Assembly: GCF_016093295.1 (NCBI RefSeq)
Contig: NZ_JAEDAL010000001.1
Location: 186,001-250,000 of the forward strand
Source of the DNA: Inhella gelatinilytica
GTDB lineage: Bacteria; Pseudomonadota; Gammaproteobacteria; Burkholderiales; Burkholderiaceae_C
Reading direction: 5' to 3'
DNA length: 64,000 nucleotides
Made by a program: the position numbers and the translations under genes. Positions 1 through 8,648 of the stretch are shown one piece after another. The notes under the pieces are model-generated. The model did no database searches and was not told where the DNA came from. It was given only the letters and a program-made list of their open reading frames with translations. The first letter of the stretch is position 1, and every line of letters starts with the position of its first letter.

Positions 1-1880
1 GTGGGGGCAGCCGAGGCGGCCGCGTTCGCGATGGGCCGGTCATCGGTCGTGAAGCGGTCAATGCGCACCCCACCCACCAAAGTCAGCTGACTGCTGGCCT
101 GCCAGGTGTCTTGCAAGAACAGGCCCAGGTTGTTCTGCGTCCAATCCGCCACCCCGTCGGTCAGCGCCTTACCCGAGAGCGGCAATTGCACGGTGTAGGA
201 GGTCGGAATGCCCGCCGTCCACAGGGCCAGCGGATCGGCCGGATTCGGGTTGGAACTGGTCGGCGAGGCCTGACGGAACTCGTACACGCCCTTGGTGTTT
301 TGCAAGAAGGCGTTGTAGATGTCGTTCTTCTCGAGATCGAAGCCGCCCTTGATTTCGTGGTCGTCCAGGATCCAGTTGGCCGCGAAGAAGGTGTTCGACG
401 TCTTGGTCGAGAGCTTGTTGAACTGGCGGCTGTTTTCCGTGCCAAACCGCAGGGTCTGGGGTTGGGTGGCCGACAGACCACTGCCGGCAGCCGACGAGTT
501 CCAGATCAGGCTGACCTGGGGCAGGTTGCTGTTGTTCAGCGGCACGCTGTCGTAGTCACGTTGCGAGATCTTGAGCTCGGTGGAGAAGTTGTCCGTCCAA
601 TCCGAGAACACTTGGCCCACGATGGACTCGAGCGTCTTGGCCTGCACATACCAGTGCGAGCTGAGCGACATCAGCGTGTTGCTGGTCGTGCTGGGGTAGA
701 TCGGGTTGTTTTCTTCCGATTTGGCGTAGCGCACGTTGGCGCGGTGCTTTTCGCTGATGGTCCAGTCCAGCTTCAGCAGCGTGTCCTTGGCCGTCAATTC
801 CACGCCGGCCGGTGTCGCCGTACCACCAATGTCCATGCCGTATTTGGACTTGGCCAGGGCCACCGCCGCATCGACCTGCGCTTGCGTCAGTCCCGTGAAC
901 GGCAGGGTGCCGCCCACAACGCCAAAACCCGGGCCGTTGCGGGTGCTGGCCAGCTCTTCATAGCTGGCGAAGAAGAACAGCTTGTCTTTGATGATCGGGC
1001 CGCCGAGCGTAAAGCCCTTGGTGTCTTCCTTGAAGCCCGGTGGGTTGAAATACGTGTCGGTGTTGCGGTTGTAGCGCTTACCGGCCATGTTGGCATCCCT
1101 GTACACGTAGTACATGCTGCCCTTGAGTTCGTTCGTGCCCGACTTGGTCACGGCATTGATGTTGGCGCCGGTGTAGCCCGTCTGGGTGACGTCGTAATTG
1201 CTCAGGTTGACCTGCACCGCCTGAATCGCGTCGATGGAGATCGGCTGCTTCAGCATCGGCAGGTTGTTGGCCTCCAGACCGAAGGTGTCGTTGATGCGCA
1301 CCCCGTCCACGGTGATGGAGTTGAAGCGGGTGTTCTGACCGCCTGCCGAGATTTCGCCGCGTTCCTTGTCGGTCTGCGCCAGACGCGGATCCGTGCGGGC
1401 GTAATCCTGCAAGTTGCGCTGGATGGAGGCGTAGGCGTCCAACTCCTGACGGCCCAATTGCGTGCCCGAACCCATGGCCGAGCTGCTGAATTTGTTGTTG
1501 GCGGATGCCGCACCCGTCACCACCACGGCTTCGAGTTGTTGCTGCCCCAAGCGCAGGTCCACCACCGTGGTTTCGGCCAGAGCCAAATACACCTCGTTGT
1601 TGACCGTCTTGTCGGCGCCCTTGGTCACCGTCACCGTGTAGGGGCCGCCCACGCGCAACCCGCGCGATGCAAAACGGCCTTCAGCATCGGTGGTCAGGGT
1701 CACGGTCGAACCGGACTCCCGGTGCACCACCACCACCGTGGCACCCGCCACCGGCTTACCGTCCAGGGTGGTGACGCGGCCACCAATGGCCGCCGAGGTG
1801 TTCTGCGCCAAGGCCGGAGCGGCGGCCACGATGGCCACCGCCGCAGCCAGCGCGGTACGAGCAAAGAGAGTCGAGCTCAT
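1..1880 (-). CDS. TonB-dependent receptor with carboxypeptidase-like N-terminal domain (Oar-like), 3' end outside window
   Basis: Outer-membrane receptor, read from an ATG at 1878-1880 leftwards off the window edge; about 626 residues are visible with no stop. A signal peptide (MSSTLFARTALAAAVAIVAA, Ala-rich, cleavage near APALAQ) is followed by a carboxypeptidase-regulatory-like beta domain (GGRVTTLDGKPVAGATVVVV), then a plug domain (NNKFSSSAMGSGTQ, then ITVDGVRINDTFGLEANNLP) and the start of the beta barrel with many aromatic strands. This order matches the Oar family, which transports peptides or other large ligands in a TonB-dependent way. The ligand cannot be told from sequence. An AGGAG-like ribosome site (TAGGAGTTTTCCCTG) precedes the ATG. 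No exbB/tonB gene is nearby, so it must use a shared energising complex. Confidence 0.88.
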   Translation of the reverse strand, partial: MSSTLFARTALAAAVAIVAAAPALAQNTSAAIGGRVTTLDGKPVAGATVVVVHRESGSTVTLTTDAEGRFASRGLRVGGPYTVTVTKGADKTVNNEVYLALAETTVVDLRLGQQQLEAVVVTGAASANNKFSSSAMGSGTQLGRQELDAYASIQRNLQDYARTDPRLAQTDKERGEISAGGQNTRFNSITVDGVRINDTFGLEANNLPMLKQPISIDAIQAVQVNLSNYDVTQTGYTGANINAVTKSGTNELKGSMYYVYRDANMAGKRYNRNTDTYFNPPGFKEDTKGFTLGGPIIKDKLFFFASYEELASTRNGPGFGVVGGTLPFTGLTQAQVDAAVALAKSKYGMDIGGTATPAGVELTAKDTLLKLDWTISEKHRANVRYAKSEENNPIYPSTTSNTLMSLSSHWYVQAKTLESIVGQVFSDWTDNFSTELKISQRDYDSVPLNNSNLPQVSLIWNSSAAGSGLSATQPQTLRFGTENSRQFNKLSTKTSNTFFAANWILDDHEIKGGFDLEKNDIYNAFLQNTKGVYEFRQASPTSSNPNPADPLALWTAGIPTSYTVQLPLSGKALTDGVADWTQNNLGLFLQDTWQASSQLTLVGGVRIDRFTTDDRPIANAAASAAP

Positions 1881-2104
1881 CAGGGAAAACTCCTAGGTGT
1901 TAACGCGATACGCTGAACGCAAGTCGGCCGCCTGTATCCGGAGACCTTGTAGAGATCTCCCAGACCGGCGGCCGCAAGGAAAGCATGAAGTGGTTGGATT
2001 GTCATGCCGGCGCGTGACCGTCGTGTGACGGTCCGTGGAGAGAGTCCTCAAGCCTCCCTGTTTCGCCACTTTTTTGCAACACGCTGTGGCGCGCGCGCCG
2101 CAGG

Positions 2105-5100
2105 TCAAACCCGTAGTTGGCGAAATCGCTCCACCGTTTCGCGCAGCGCCGCCCGCTCCGCCGCCCCGTCAGCAAGGCGGTTCGCTTTGGCCACGGCCTC
2201 CACGGCCCGGGCCGCTGATGTGAGCGCCTTGACGGACAGATTGCCGGCCGACCCGGCCAAGGCATGGGCGGCCTGGGCGACTCGCAGGGGGTCGGTCTCT
2301 TGCCACCCCGCCTCGACCTCGGCCAGTCGCGCATCCACATCAGCCCGCAGCATGTCCATCAACTCGATCAACAAGGCGGTGTCACCGCCCAGGCGGTCGA
2401 GTGCTTCTGCCTGGTCCCAGTCGGCCGAAACTTCAGGGGTGGGGGTTGGAGCCGGCACCCCACTGGCTGGCGGACGTTCGCCCAGCACCCGCTGCAGTTC
2501 CAGCACCAAGAGTTCGGTTTGAATGGGCTTGGATACATAACCATCCATGCCCGCCTCAAAACAGCGCTCCCGATAGCCCTCCAGGACGTTGGCCGTCATC
2601 GCCACGATGGGTACCCGCCTCGCCCCGGACTGCGCCTCGCGGGCACGGATCTGCACCGTGGCCTCAACTCCCCCCAATACTGGCATTTGCATGTCCATCA
2701 AAACCAGGTCATAGCCGCGCTCGGCGGTGGCTCGAACCGCCTCCAAGCCGTTGGGGACCACATCGACATGGTGGCCGAGTTTGGCCAACAGTCGCGTCGC
2801 CAGCACCTGGTTCACCGGGTTGTCTTCGGCCAGCAGCAGATTCAAGCTCTGCTGACCAGCGGCCGGGGCCACCCGGGCCTTGCTCACACTGGAGCGCGCC
2901 ACCACGGGCTCGCCGTGGGCGACCTGAACCAGCGCATCAAACAAATCCGAGGGTGACGCCGGTTTGACCATGCAGCCCGCCACCCCCAGCGATTGGCTGT
3001 CCTGAGACACCCGGCGCTGCTCGATCACCGGCGCCGTCAGCAAGGTTTTTTCCAGCAAGCGCGGTTGGCCCGCCAGGGTGGCGGCCACATCGCGCCCACT
3101 GAGGTGGGGCAAATTGACATCCAGCAGCACCAAGTCAAACGCTTGCTCGCTCAAGCGTTTCAGGGCCGCCTCGCCGTCCGCAACGGTCGTCACGTCCATG
3201 CCCCACACGGCCATCAACTCGGACTCCCAAGCGCGAGCCGTGGGGTGGGCTTCGGCCAGCAGCACGCTCAAGCCCTGCAACGCCGGAGCGGTCTGCACCG
3301 GGTGACAGGCTGCGCCCAAATCAGCCAAGAAGTGGAAAGTTGAACCGCGGCCAGGCTCGCTCTCCACCCAGATGCGCCCGCCCATCAATTCTGCGAGCCG
3401 AACCGAGATACTCAATCCCAAGCCCGTGCCGCCAAAGCGCCGGGTTGTGGAGGTATCGGCCTGCGAAAAGGCCTCGAAAATTCGATCGAGTTTGTCGGCT
3501 GGAATGCCGATACCGGTATCGCGAACACTGAACTGCACGCGGCCCGACCGATCCGACTCGGGGCGCACATCCACCTGCACCTCGCCCGCGGCCGTGAATT
3601 TGATGGCGTTGCCCACCAAATTGGTGAGCACTTGACGCAAGCGGCCCGGATCACCCTGACACACTGCCGGCAACGTGGGGGCAATCCGAAAGTGCAACGC
3701 CAAGCCCTTTTCTTGCGCCTGTAGCGCCAGCGGCCTCAGCGTCTGCGACATCAGATTCGCCAGATCAAAGTCGATCCGGTCCAGCGTCATCTTGCCGGCC
3801 TCGAACTTAGAAAAATCCAGGATGTCGTTGACGATGACCAAGAGCGCATCGGCCGAACTCTTGACCAGGCTGAGGTACTCCCGCTGTTCGGCACTCAACT
3901 CGGTGTCCAGCGCCAATTCGGTCATGCCAATGATGCTGTTCATCGGCGTGCGGATCTCATGGCTCATGTTGGCCAGGAAGTCTCCTTTGACCTGCAGCGC
4001 AGCCTCCGCCGCCTCCTTGGCTTCGGTCAGTTCGAGCATCAAGCGCTTCATGGCCGTGATGTCGGTGCGCAAACTCACCGTCATACCTTGCGGGGTTTGG
4101 CTGTCATCCATGCGCAGCCAGGCCTCTTCCACCTTGGCCTCGCGCACGCCGCGGTCCACGCGGAACCCCTGCAGGCGCCGTTCTCGATCAGCGGGGCCGT
4201 CCCCGGCTTGCGCCGCATAGGCCGCACTCAAGTCGTCGTATCGCGCGCCAACCACAAGCTGCGCCGCCAAGCTCGGATAGAACTGCCGGTAGCGGCTGTT
4301 GCAGGTCACCAAGCGCTGATCGGAATCGAACATCGCAAAACCGGCATCCAAGGCTTCGATCGCATCGACCAGTTGAGCTCGGGTGCGCGTGATCTCTTCT
4401 TGGGCCAGCTTGGCCTCGTGCGCGTCCAGCACAAAGCCGTCCATGTAGACCACGTCGTCGTGGGGGTCGCGCACCGATTGGCCGCGCCCATGCACCCAGC
4501 GGTAGTGCCCGTTGGCATGACGCATGCGGTATTCCTGGACATAGGGGCGCCGTTGTTCGATGGCCTGCAGCACCTCCTGGGTGGCCGCTTCGATGTCCTC
4601 GGGGTGGATGAGATCCAGCAGGTTGCGCCGCTTGTCCATGAACTCACGGGCCGGCCAACCCGTCAGCTCTTCGACACCATCCGAGATCCACACCAGTTTG
4701 GCGGGCGGCCCCACGCGCGCCCGGTACACGCAACCGGGCAGGTTGAAGAGCAGGCTGCGGAACCGGGCTTCCTTTTGCACCAATTCACGCCGCGCCTGCT
4801 CGCTCTCCGCCACCAGTTCGCCCAGTAAGGAACTAAGCGCCAGCAGGTTGTCTTCCCCGTCGACCGCCAGCGGCGGGCGACCGGTGCGCACCAGCAATTC
4901 ATTGCTGGTCCGGCGCAGGCCTTCCAACACCGCCCGCTGCGCCGCCGACTCTTGTCGCAGCCGCTCATTGACCCCGCTGAGTTCCGCGCTGGACAGCTCA
5001 AGGCTCCGCGTTCGCAGCGTCAGATCGCGATCACTCTGCTCATAGGCCGCATCGACCAACTCCAAAAAATGCGGCAACTTGTTCGCAAGCGCCTGCACTG

Positions 5101-5209
5101 CGGGGTCGGCCGCCTGCCCCAGGGCCCCGAGCAGCGCCTCCAGCGCCTCCGGCCCCTCGACGCCCAAGCCCCGTTTGAGCTGCCGCTGCAGCAACTTGGT
5201 CCGCACCAT
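2105..5209 (-). CDS. Hybrid sensor histidine kinase (PAS-PAS-HisKA-HATPase-REC-REC-Hpt)
   Basis: A cytoplasmic multidomain phosphorelay kinase of 1034 residues. The N-terminal 140 residues are helical and lack membrane segments. Two PAS modules follow (about 145-270 and 285-390). The dimerisation helix carries the H-box FLANMSHEIRTPMNSIIGMT, and the ATPase domain shows NLVGNAIKFT, DTGIGIP and GTGLGLSI. Two receivers follow (DLVLLDVNLPHLSG and DLVLMDMQMPVLGG), then a C-terminal Hpt domain (AAHALAGSAGNLS with the phospho-His). So all parts of a His-Asp-His relay are on one chain. It is the last gene of the cheZ/HD-GYP/FIST operon, only 6 bases after the FIST stop. Kinases with this kind of N-terminus are commonly paired with FIST proteins, so FIST is the likely sensory input and the REC-HD-GYP protein the likely output. 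Confidence 0.93.
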   Translation of the reverse strand: MVRTKLLQRQLKRGLGVEGPEALEALLGALGQAADPAVQALANKLPHFLELVDAAYEQSDRDLTLRTRSLELSSAELSGVNERLRQESAAQRAVLEGLRRTSNELLVRTGRPPLAVDGEDNLLALSSLLGELVAESEQARRELVQKEARFRSLLFNLPGCVYRARVGPPAKLVWISDGVEELTGWPAREFMDKRRNLLDLIHPEDIEAATQEVLQAIEQRRPYVQEYRMRHANGHYRWVHGRGQSVRDPHDDVVYMDGFVLDAHEAKLAQEEITRTRAQLVDAIEALDAGFAMFDSDQRLVTCNSRYRQFYPSLAAQLVVGARYDDLSAAYAAQAGDGPADRERRLQGFRVDRGVREAKVEEAWLRMDDSQTPQGMTVSLRTDITAMKRLMLELTEAKEAAEAALQVKGDFLANMSHEIRTPMNSIIGMTELALDTELSAEQREYLSLVKSSADALLVIVNDILDFSKFEAGKMTLDRIDFDLANLMSQTLRPLALQAQEKGLALHFRIAPTLPAVCQGDPGRLRQVLTNLVGNAIKFTAAGEVQVDVRPESDRSGRVQFSVRDTGIGIPADKLDRIFEAFSQADTSTTRRFGGTGLGLSISVRLAELMGGRIWVESEPGRGSTFHFLADLGAACHPVQTAPALQGLSVLLAEAHPTARAWESELMAVWGMDVTTVADGEAALKRLSEQAFDLVLLDVNLPHLSGRDVAATLAGQPRLLEKTLLTAPVIEQRRVSQDSQSLGVAGCMVKPASPSDLFDALVQVAHGEPVVARSSVSKARVAPAAGQQSLNLLLAEDNPVNQVLATRLLAKLGHHVDVVPNGLEAVRATAERGYDLVLMDMQMPVLGGVEATVQIRAREAQSGARRVPIVAMTANVLEGYRERCFEAGMDGYVSKPIQTELLVLELQRVLGERPPASGVPAPTPTPEVSADWDQAEALDRLGGDTALLIELMDMLRADVDARLAEVEAGWQETDPLRVAQAAHALAGSAGNLSVKALTSAARAVEAVAKANRLADGAAERAALRETVERFRQLRV

Positions 5210-5215
5210 GAGGGC

Positions 5216-6370
5216 TCAGGCCCGCTCGGCCACGAGCGTGATCGTCATGGTCTGGTTGTGCAGGTGGCACTCCAGCCCTTTGAGATCCGGGCTGATTTCG
5301 CCATTGGAATAAAAGCCCGTGACCTGGGCTTGTGCGCCCAACACGTCCAGCACCGCCTCAACCTCTTCGTCAACCCGCGCGCCCATCACCAGCTTGCGCC
5401 CGACGCACGACACCAAAACGGCAAGCTTCTCACCCGTCACCGGACCGGTGTCGAACAGGGCCTCGGCCGCCGACTCGGCCCCATCGACCAAGGAGTCCGT
5501 CGAAGCATGCATCAGACGCAGATAGCCGTCGGGGTCCAGATCCCCCGCCAACACCAAGCTGCCTTGCGCTTCGTCCACGCCCAAGATGGTGCGGATCAAC
5601 CCCAGCGTCTGGTGATCTTTGCCCATCATTTCAAAGGGAAACAACAGCCCCGTGCCGGGCAGGCCGCTGGCGTACTCCCCCAGGTAGCGCTTGTAAACCG
5701 CCAAGGCCGGCTCGCTATCGAGTTCGTACAGCACATTGCCCGCACAGCGGGTGATCTTGCGCTCCGGCCCAAAGGGCTGCCACCCGTGAAAGCTGCCATG
5801 CCGCAACACCGTGTGGGGCGAATAAAAACCCAGGCCCACCACCTGCTGGGCGGAGACGCCCTCAGGCCCCAAAGTCAACGTGCCGGTAAACGCCCCGCCA
5901 TCGCCCGCAAGCCCCCCAGAGATCGACACCTTGGGCCCCAAAGCCGATTGCAGACCGTCAATCAGGGCGCTGCCATTGATGGCCACCCCTTGGCCCAAGA
6001 CCAGCACCTGGTGCAGGGGCTGGCCGTCAAGGGGTGCCGTCAGCGCCGCCGCCAAGCGCTGTCCGGCGGCCTGGGAGTCGTCCATGGACAACAAGGCCGT
6101 GCTGGCGACACGCAGAGCGGGGTGGTCAAACCGCAGTGCCGTGATCACCAAGGTGCCATCGCTCACGCCTTGATTGCTTACCTCACCGGCCGTGGTACAG
6201 CCCGCCACTTGTGCCTGAGGGAAGGCCCCCTGTAGCGCCCGGACCAAGCCCGGTGCGCCCATCTGCTGGACCGATCCAAAGACCAATACCAAGTGCGGAG
6301 CCAAAGCCTGCAGCCCCGCCAGTGCCACGGCATCCGGGGTGCGGTCCAAGCGGATTTGTTCAACTTTCAT
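5216..6370 (-). CDS. FIST domain signal-sensing protein
   Basis: A soluble 384-residue protein with FIST_N (about 25-220) and FIST_C (about 225-365) domains, seen in the typical pieces LVLVFGSVQQ, VAGCTTAGEVSNQGV, SGGLAGDGG and, near the C-terminus, FYSNGEISP. FIST proteins are predicted intracellular sensors of small ligands such as amino acids and are almost always encoded next to signalling genes. Its ATG overlaps the stop of the upstream REC-HD-GYP gene (ATGA), and the hybrid kinase begins 6 bases after its stop, so translation of the three is probably coupled. The ligand is unknown. No transmembrane segment is seen. Confidence 0.92.
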   Translation of the reverse strand: MKVEQIRLDRTPDAVALAGLQALAPHLVLVFGSVQQMGAPGLVRALQGAFPQAQVAGCTTAGEVSNQGVSDGTLVITALRFDHPALRVASTALLSMDDSQAAGQRLAAALTAPLDGQPLHQVLVLGQGVAINGSALIDGLQSALGPKVSISGGLAGDGGAFTGTLTLGPEGVSAQQVVGLGFYSPHTVLRHGSFHGWQPFGPERKITRCAGNVLYELDSEPALAVYKRYLGEYASGLPGTGLLFPFEMMGKDHQTLGLIRTILGVDEAQGSLVLAGDLDPDGYLRLMHASTDSLVDGAESAAEALFDTGPVTGEKLAVLVSCVGRKLVMGARVDEEVEAVLDVLGAQAQVTGFYSNGEISPDLKGLECHLHNQTMTITLVAERA

Positions 6371-7443
6371 TGCAACTCCATGATCTGAGATGCGGACGGC
6401 GGCAACGGGTCATCCGCAAACCGAGCTCGCACCCTCAAAACATCTGCCCACCGATTGCAAAAGGCCTGAACACAGCGTGGATCAAAGTGCGAGCCAGATT
6501 GCTCCAACAGGAACTCACGGGCCCGTTCCATGGCCCAAGCCGCCTTGTAGGGGCGTTCTGAGGTAAGGGCATCAAACACATCGGCCACAGCGACAATACG
6601 ACCCCACAGCGAAATCGCGTCGCCAGCCAGTCCAATTGGATAGCCGGTTCCATCCCACCGCTCGTGGTGGTGCAAGGCAACGATGGCTGCCGCCTGAAGA
6701 TACGGACTCTCACTGTCCGCCAGAATGTCATGGCCGACCCGTGCGTGCTGGCGCATGATGGCCAGTTCCTCCGGTGTCAGACGCCCGGGCTTAAGCAGGA
6801 TGTGGTCGGGCGTACCAACCTTACCTAAATCATGCATGGGTGCCGCCCGCAACAACAGGTCACACTCCTCTAGGGGCAGGTCTAACTCCACAGCAATGAG
6901 CCGCGCATAGTGCGCCATACGCAGCACATGCGCCCCAGTCTCCGGGTCACGATATTCCGCTGCCCGTGAGAGCCGCAAGATGGTGTCCAACTCACGCGCC
7001 ACCACGGTGGCCGTCGCTTTACTGACCTCTTCAGCGAGCCACGCTGCCCGGTTCAGCAAGGCCAGCTGTGATTGCCGCAGGGCCAACATGTTGCGTGCTC
7101 GCGCTTGAAACTCCACTCGGTCCACTGGCTTGGTGAGGAAGTCATTCGCGCCGGCCTGCAGCGCCTCATGGCGAAGGCTGATTTCATGATCGGCCGTCAC
7201 CATGAGCACGGGCACTTCGCGTTTGTCTTCTTGCGCACGCAAATGCCGGATGAAGGTCAGCCCGTCCATCTCGGGCATTTGGTAATCCACGACCACCAAG
7301 TCCACATCGTGGGACAGCACCCAGGTCAGGGCTTCCTGCGGCTGAAGAAATTCGACCGACCGCGCCCCGTCCAGTTGTTTGACCAGGGCACGGAACAGCG
7401 CCACGTTGACGGCGTTGTCATCAATGATGGCGATGGTGAGCAC
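6367..7443 (-). CDS. Response regulator with HD-GYP c-di-GMP phosphodiesterase domain (RpfG type)
   Basis: A 358-residue two-domain protein. The receiver spans about 1-120, with the acidic pair D8/D9, phospho-acceptor D53 (LVVVDYQMPEMDG) and K104-region TKP motif. An HD-GYP domain follows, with the metal-binding HD (APMHDLGKVGTPDHILLKPG) and the HHERWDGTGYP signature intact, so it should hydrolyse cyclic di-GMP. It sits between cheZ (3-base gap) and the FIST gene (ATGA overlap). The operon's hybrid kinase is the expected phosphodonor and CheZ the possible phosphatase of its receiver. Output would be a change in local c-di-GMP level, hence motility or surface behaviour; that last step is inference. 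Confidence 0.94.
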   Translation of the reverse strand: MLTIAIIDDNAVNVALFRALVKQLDGARSVEFLQPQEALTWVLSHDVDLVVVDYQMPEMDGLTFIRHLRAQEDKREVPVLMVTADHEISLRHEALQAGANDFLTKPVDRVEFQARARNMLALRQSQLALLNRAAWLAEEVSKATATVVARELDTILRLSRAAEYRDPETGAHVLRMAHYARLIAVELDLPLEECDLLLRAAPMHDLGKVGTPDHILLKPGRLTPEELAIMRQHARVGHDILADSESPYLQAAAIVALHHHERWDGTGYPIGLAGDAISLWGRIVAVADVFDALTSERPYKAAWAMERAREFLLEQSGSHFDPRCVQAFCNRWADVLRVRARFADDPLPPSASQIMELQ

Positions 7444-7446
7444 GGG

Positions 7447-7923
7447 TTAGAACCCCAAGGACGCCAGCAGATCGTCCACGTCATCTTGTTTGAGGGCCTT
7501 GTCAGGGGTTTGCACCCCAGCCAGGGCGTCGTCCTGCACAGCGGCCTCGACCCGCCCGGCGTGCTCCAGCACTGCTTCCAGCGGCCGCTCCACCGATTGC
7601 ATGAGCGCAATGACTTTGTTGACCACCTGACCCGACAGGTCTTGAAAGTCCTGCGACATCATGAGTTCGGTCGCCAGCCCTTGTTGCTTTTCGGCCAAGG
7701 CGCGCAGGGCGGCTTGATGCTCAGGCGCCACCTGGTCGGCCAAGCTCAGCAACGCCTTGGCGTCAGCTTGCACCGCATCGCTCAAGTCGAAGACCTTGTT
7801 GGCCGCGCTTTGAGTCAATTGCTTGACGTATTTCAGGCGCTCGCAAGCATCCGGCAGTTCTTCGACTGCTTTTTGAATGGCCGCAATGGCCTCCGCTGCA
7901 AGCTTGGACTCCGATTCCGCCAT
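7447..7923 (-). CDS. cheZ: CheZ-type chemotaxis/response-regulator phosphatase (short form)
   Basis: A helical protein of 158 residues when started at the ATG at 7921-7923, which has a GAGGG site 9 bases upstream; an in-frame ATG 3 codons earlier has almost no spacer. It carries the CheZ catalytic helix MMSQDFQDLSGQVVNKVI, in which the Asp and Gln correspond to the residues that activate water for phospho-Asp hydrolysis. It ends in QDDVDDLLASLGF, nearly the conserved C-terminal CheZ peptide that binds phosphorylated CheY. It is shorter than the enteric protein (about 214 residues), mainly in the N-terminal hairpin. No cheA, cheY or flagellar gene is close by. It is the first gene of the HD-GYP/FIST/kinase operon, so its substrate may be one of those receivers. 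Confidence 0.85.
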   Translation of the reverse strand: MAESESKLAAEAIAAIQKAVEELPDACERLKYVKQLTQSAANKVFDLSDAVQADAKALLSLADQVAPEHQAALRALAEKQQGLATELMMSQDFQDLSGQVVNKVIALMQSVERPLEAVLEHAGRVEAAVQDDALAGVQTPDKALKQDDVDDLLASLGF

Positions 7924-8034
7924 GACGCGCATCCCTCGCCCGTGCACCCGCGGGTTCAACCCGCCGGCTTGGAGAAGCCATGCTATCGCCGGCCCGCCAA
8001 AAAGCCAGTCCCGCCCCGCGACAAATCCCCCCGG

Positions 8035-8053
8035 AAAACCCTTCCACGAAGGG
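8035..8053 (-). terminator. Rho-independent terminator after the Lrp/AsnC gene
   Basis: On the minus strand CCCTTC-GTG-GAAGGG is a perfect 6-bp stem with a 3-base loop followed by TTTT. It lies 8 bases after the regulator's stop codon and separates it from cheZ downstream. Confidence 0.7.
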
Positions 8054-8060
8054 AAGGGGC

Positions 8061-8531
8061 TTAGGGGATCGGCAGGGCCGTCTCGTACTTGACTTCGCGC
8101 AGCACGACGTTGCTGCGCACGCTGGCCACACCGGGCACCTTGAACACCTTGGACTGCAGAAACTGGTCGTAGGCCTTCATGTCCGGCACCACCACCTTGA
8201 TGACGTAATCCGCCTCGCCCGTGATGCCATGGCACTCGATGATTTCGCGGCTGGCCTTCACCAGGGCCTCAAACTGCTCGACCGCCCCCTCGCTGTGCCG
8301 CACCAGGCTGACGTTGGCCAGCACGCAGATCGACAGCCCCAGTTTTTCGCGATCCACCAGCACCACCTGGCGGCGAATCACGCCCCCGTCCTCGAGCTCC
8401 CTCACGCGGCGCCACACCGGCGTGGCCGACAGCCCCACGCGCTCGGCCAAGGCCTGGGTGGAGAGGCGGGCGTCGTCCTGGAGCGCTTCCAGGATCTGCC
8501 GCGTTGCCCGATCGAATGATTTATTTTCCAT
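8061..8531 (-). CDS. Lrp/AsnC family transcriptional regulator
   Basis: A DNA-binding regulator of 156 residues. The N-terminal winged helix-turn-helix (about 5-65; LSTQALAERVGLSATPVWRR) is followed by the RAM/AsnC ligand-binding domain (about 70-150; ITGEADYVIKVVVPDMKAYDQF). Family members respond to amino acids and act as dimers to octamers. It is transcribed divergently from the indolepyruvate ferredoxin oxidoreductase gene across a 117-base, unusually AT-rich gap. The obvious inference is that it controls this amino-acid degradation enzyme, sensing an aromatic or branched amino acid. A hairpin terminator follows its stop. Confidence 0.95.
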   Translation of the reverse strand: MENKSFDRATRQILEALQDDARLSTQALAERVGLSATPVWRRVRELEDGGVIRRQVVLVDREKLGLSICVLANVSLVRHSEGAVEQFEALVKASREIIECHGITGEADYVIKVVVPDMKAYDQFLQSKVFKVPGVASVRSNVVLREVKYETALPIP

Positions 8532-8648
8532 ATCCAGATATTTTGAGTATTTTCATTCTGTCAGTGGCCTTCAACTGCGTCAATCAGCAAACTTCCACCG
8601 GGTGAACTCCCCAAAAATCACGCCTCCCCCGCCTGCACGAGCCCTGCC
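8532..8648. promoter_or_regulatory. Divergent promoter region of the Lrp regulator and the indolepyruvate oxidoreductase
   Basis: This 117-base gap is AT-rich near the regulator (ATCCAGATATTTTGAGTATT at about 8533-8552) in a GC-rich neighbourhood. That is the expected setting for an Lrp-type operator and two back-to-back promoters. I could not single out exact -10/-35 boxes. Confidence 0.45.

Noticed and set aside
111-1916. A 600-codon open frame on the plus strand across the TonB receptor gene
   Set aside because: It lies antisense to a receptor with a signal peptide, plug and barrel; its product has no recognisable domain and reflects GC-rich codon bias.
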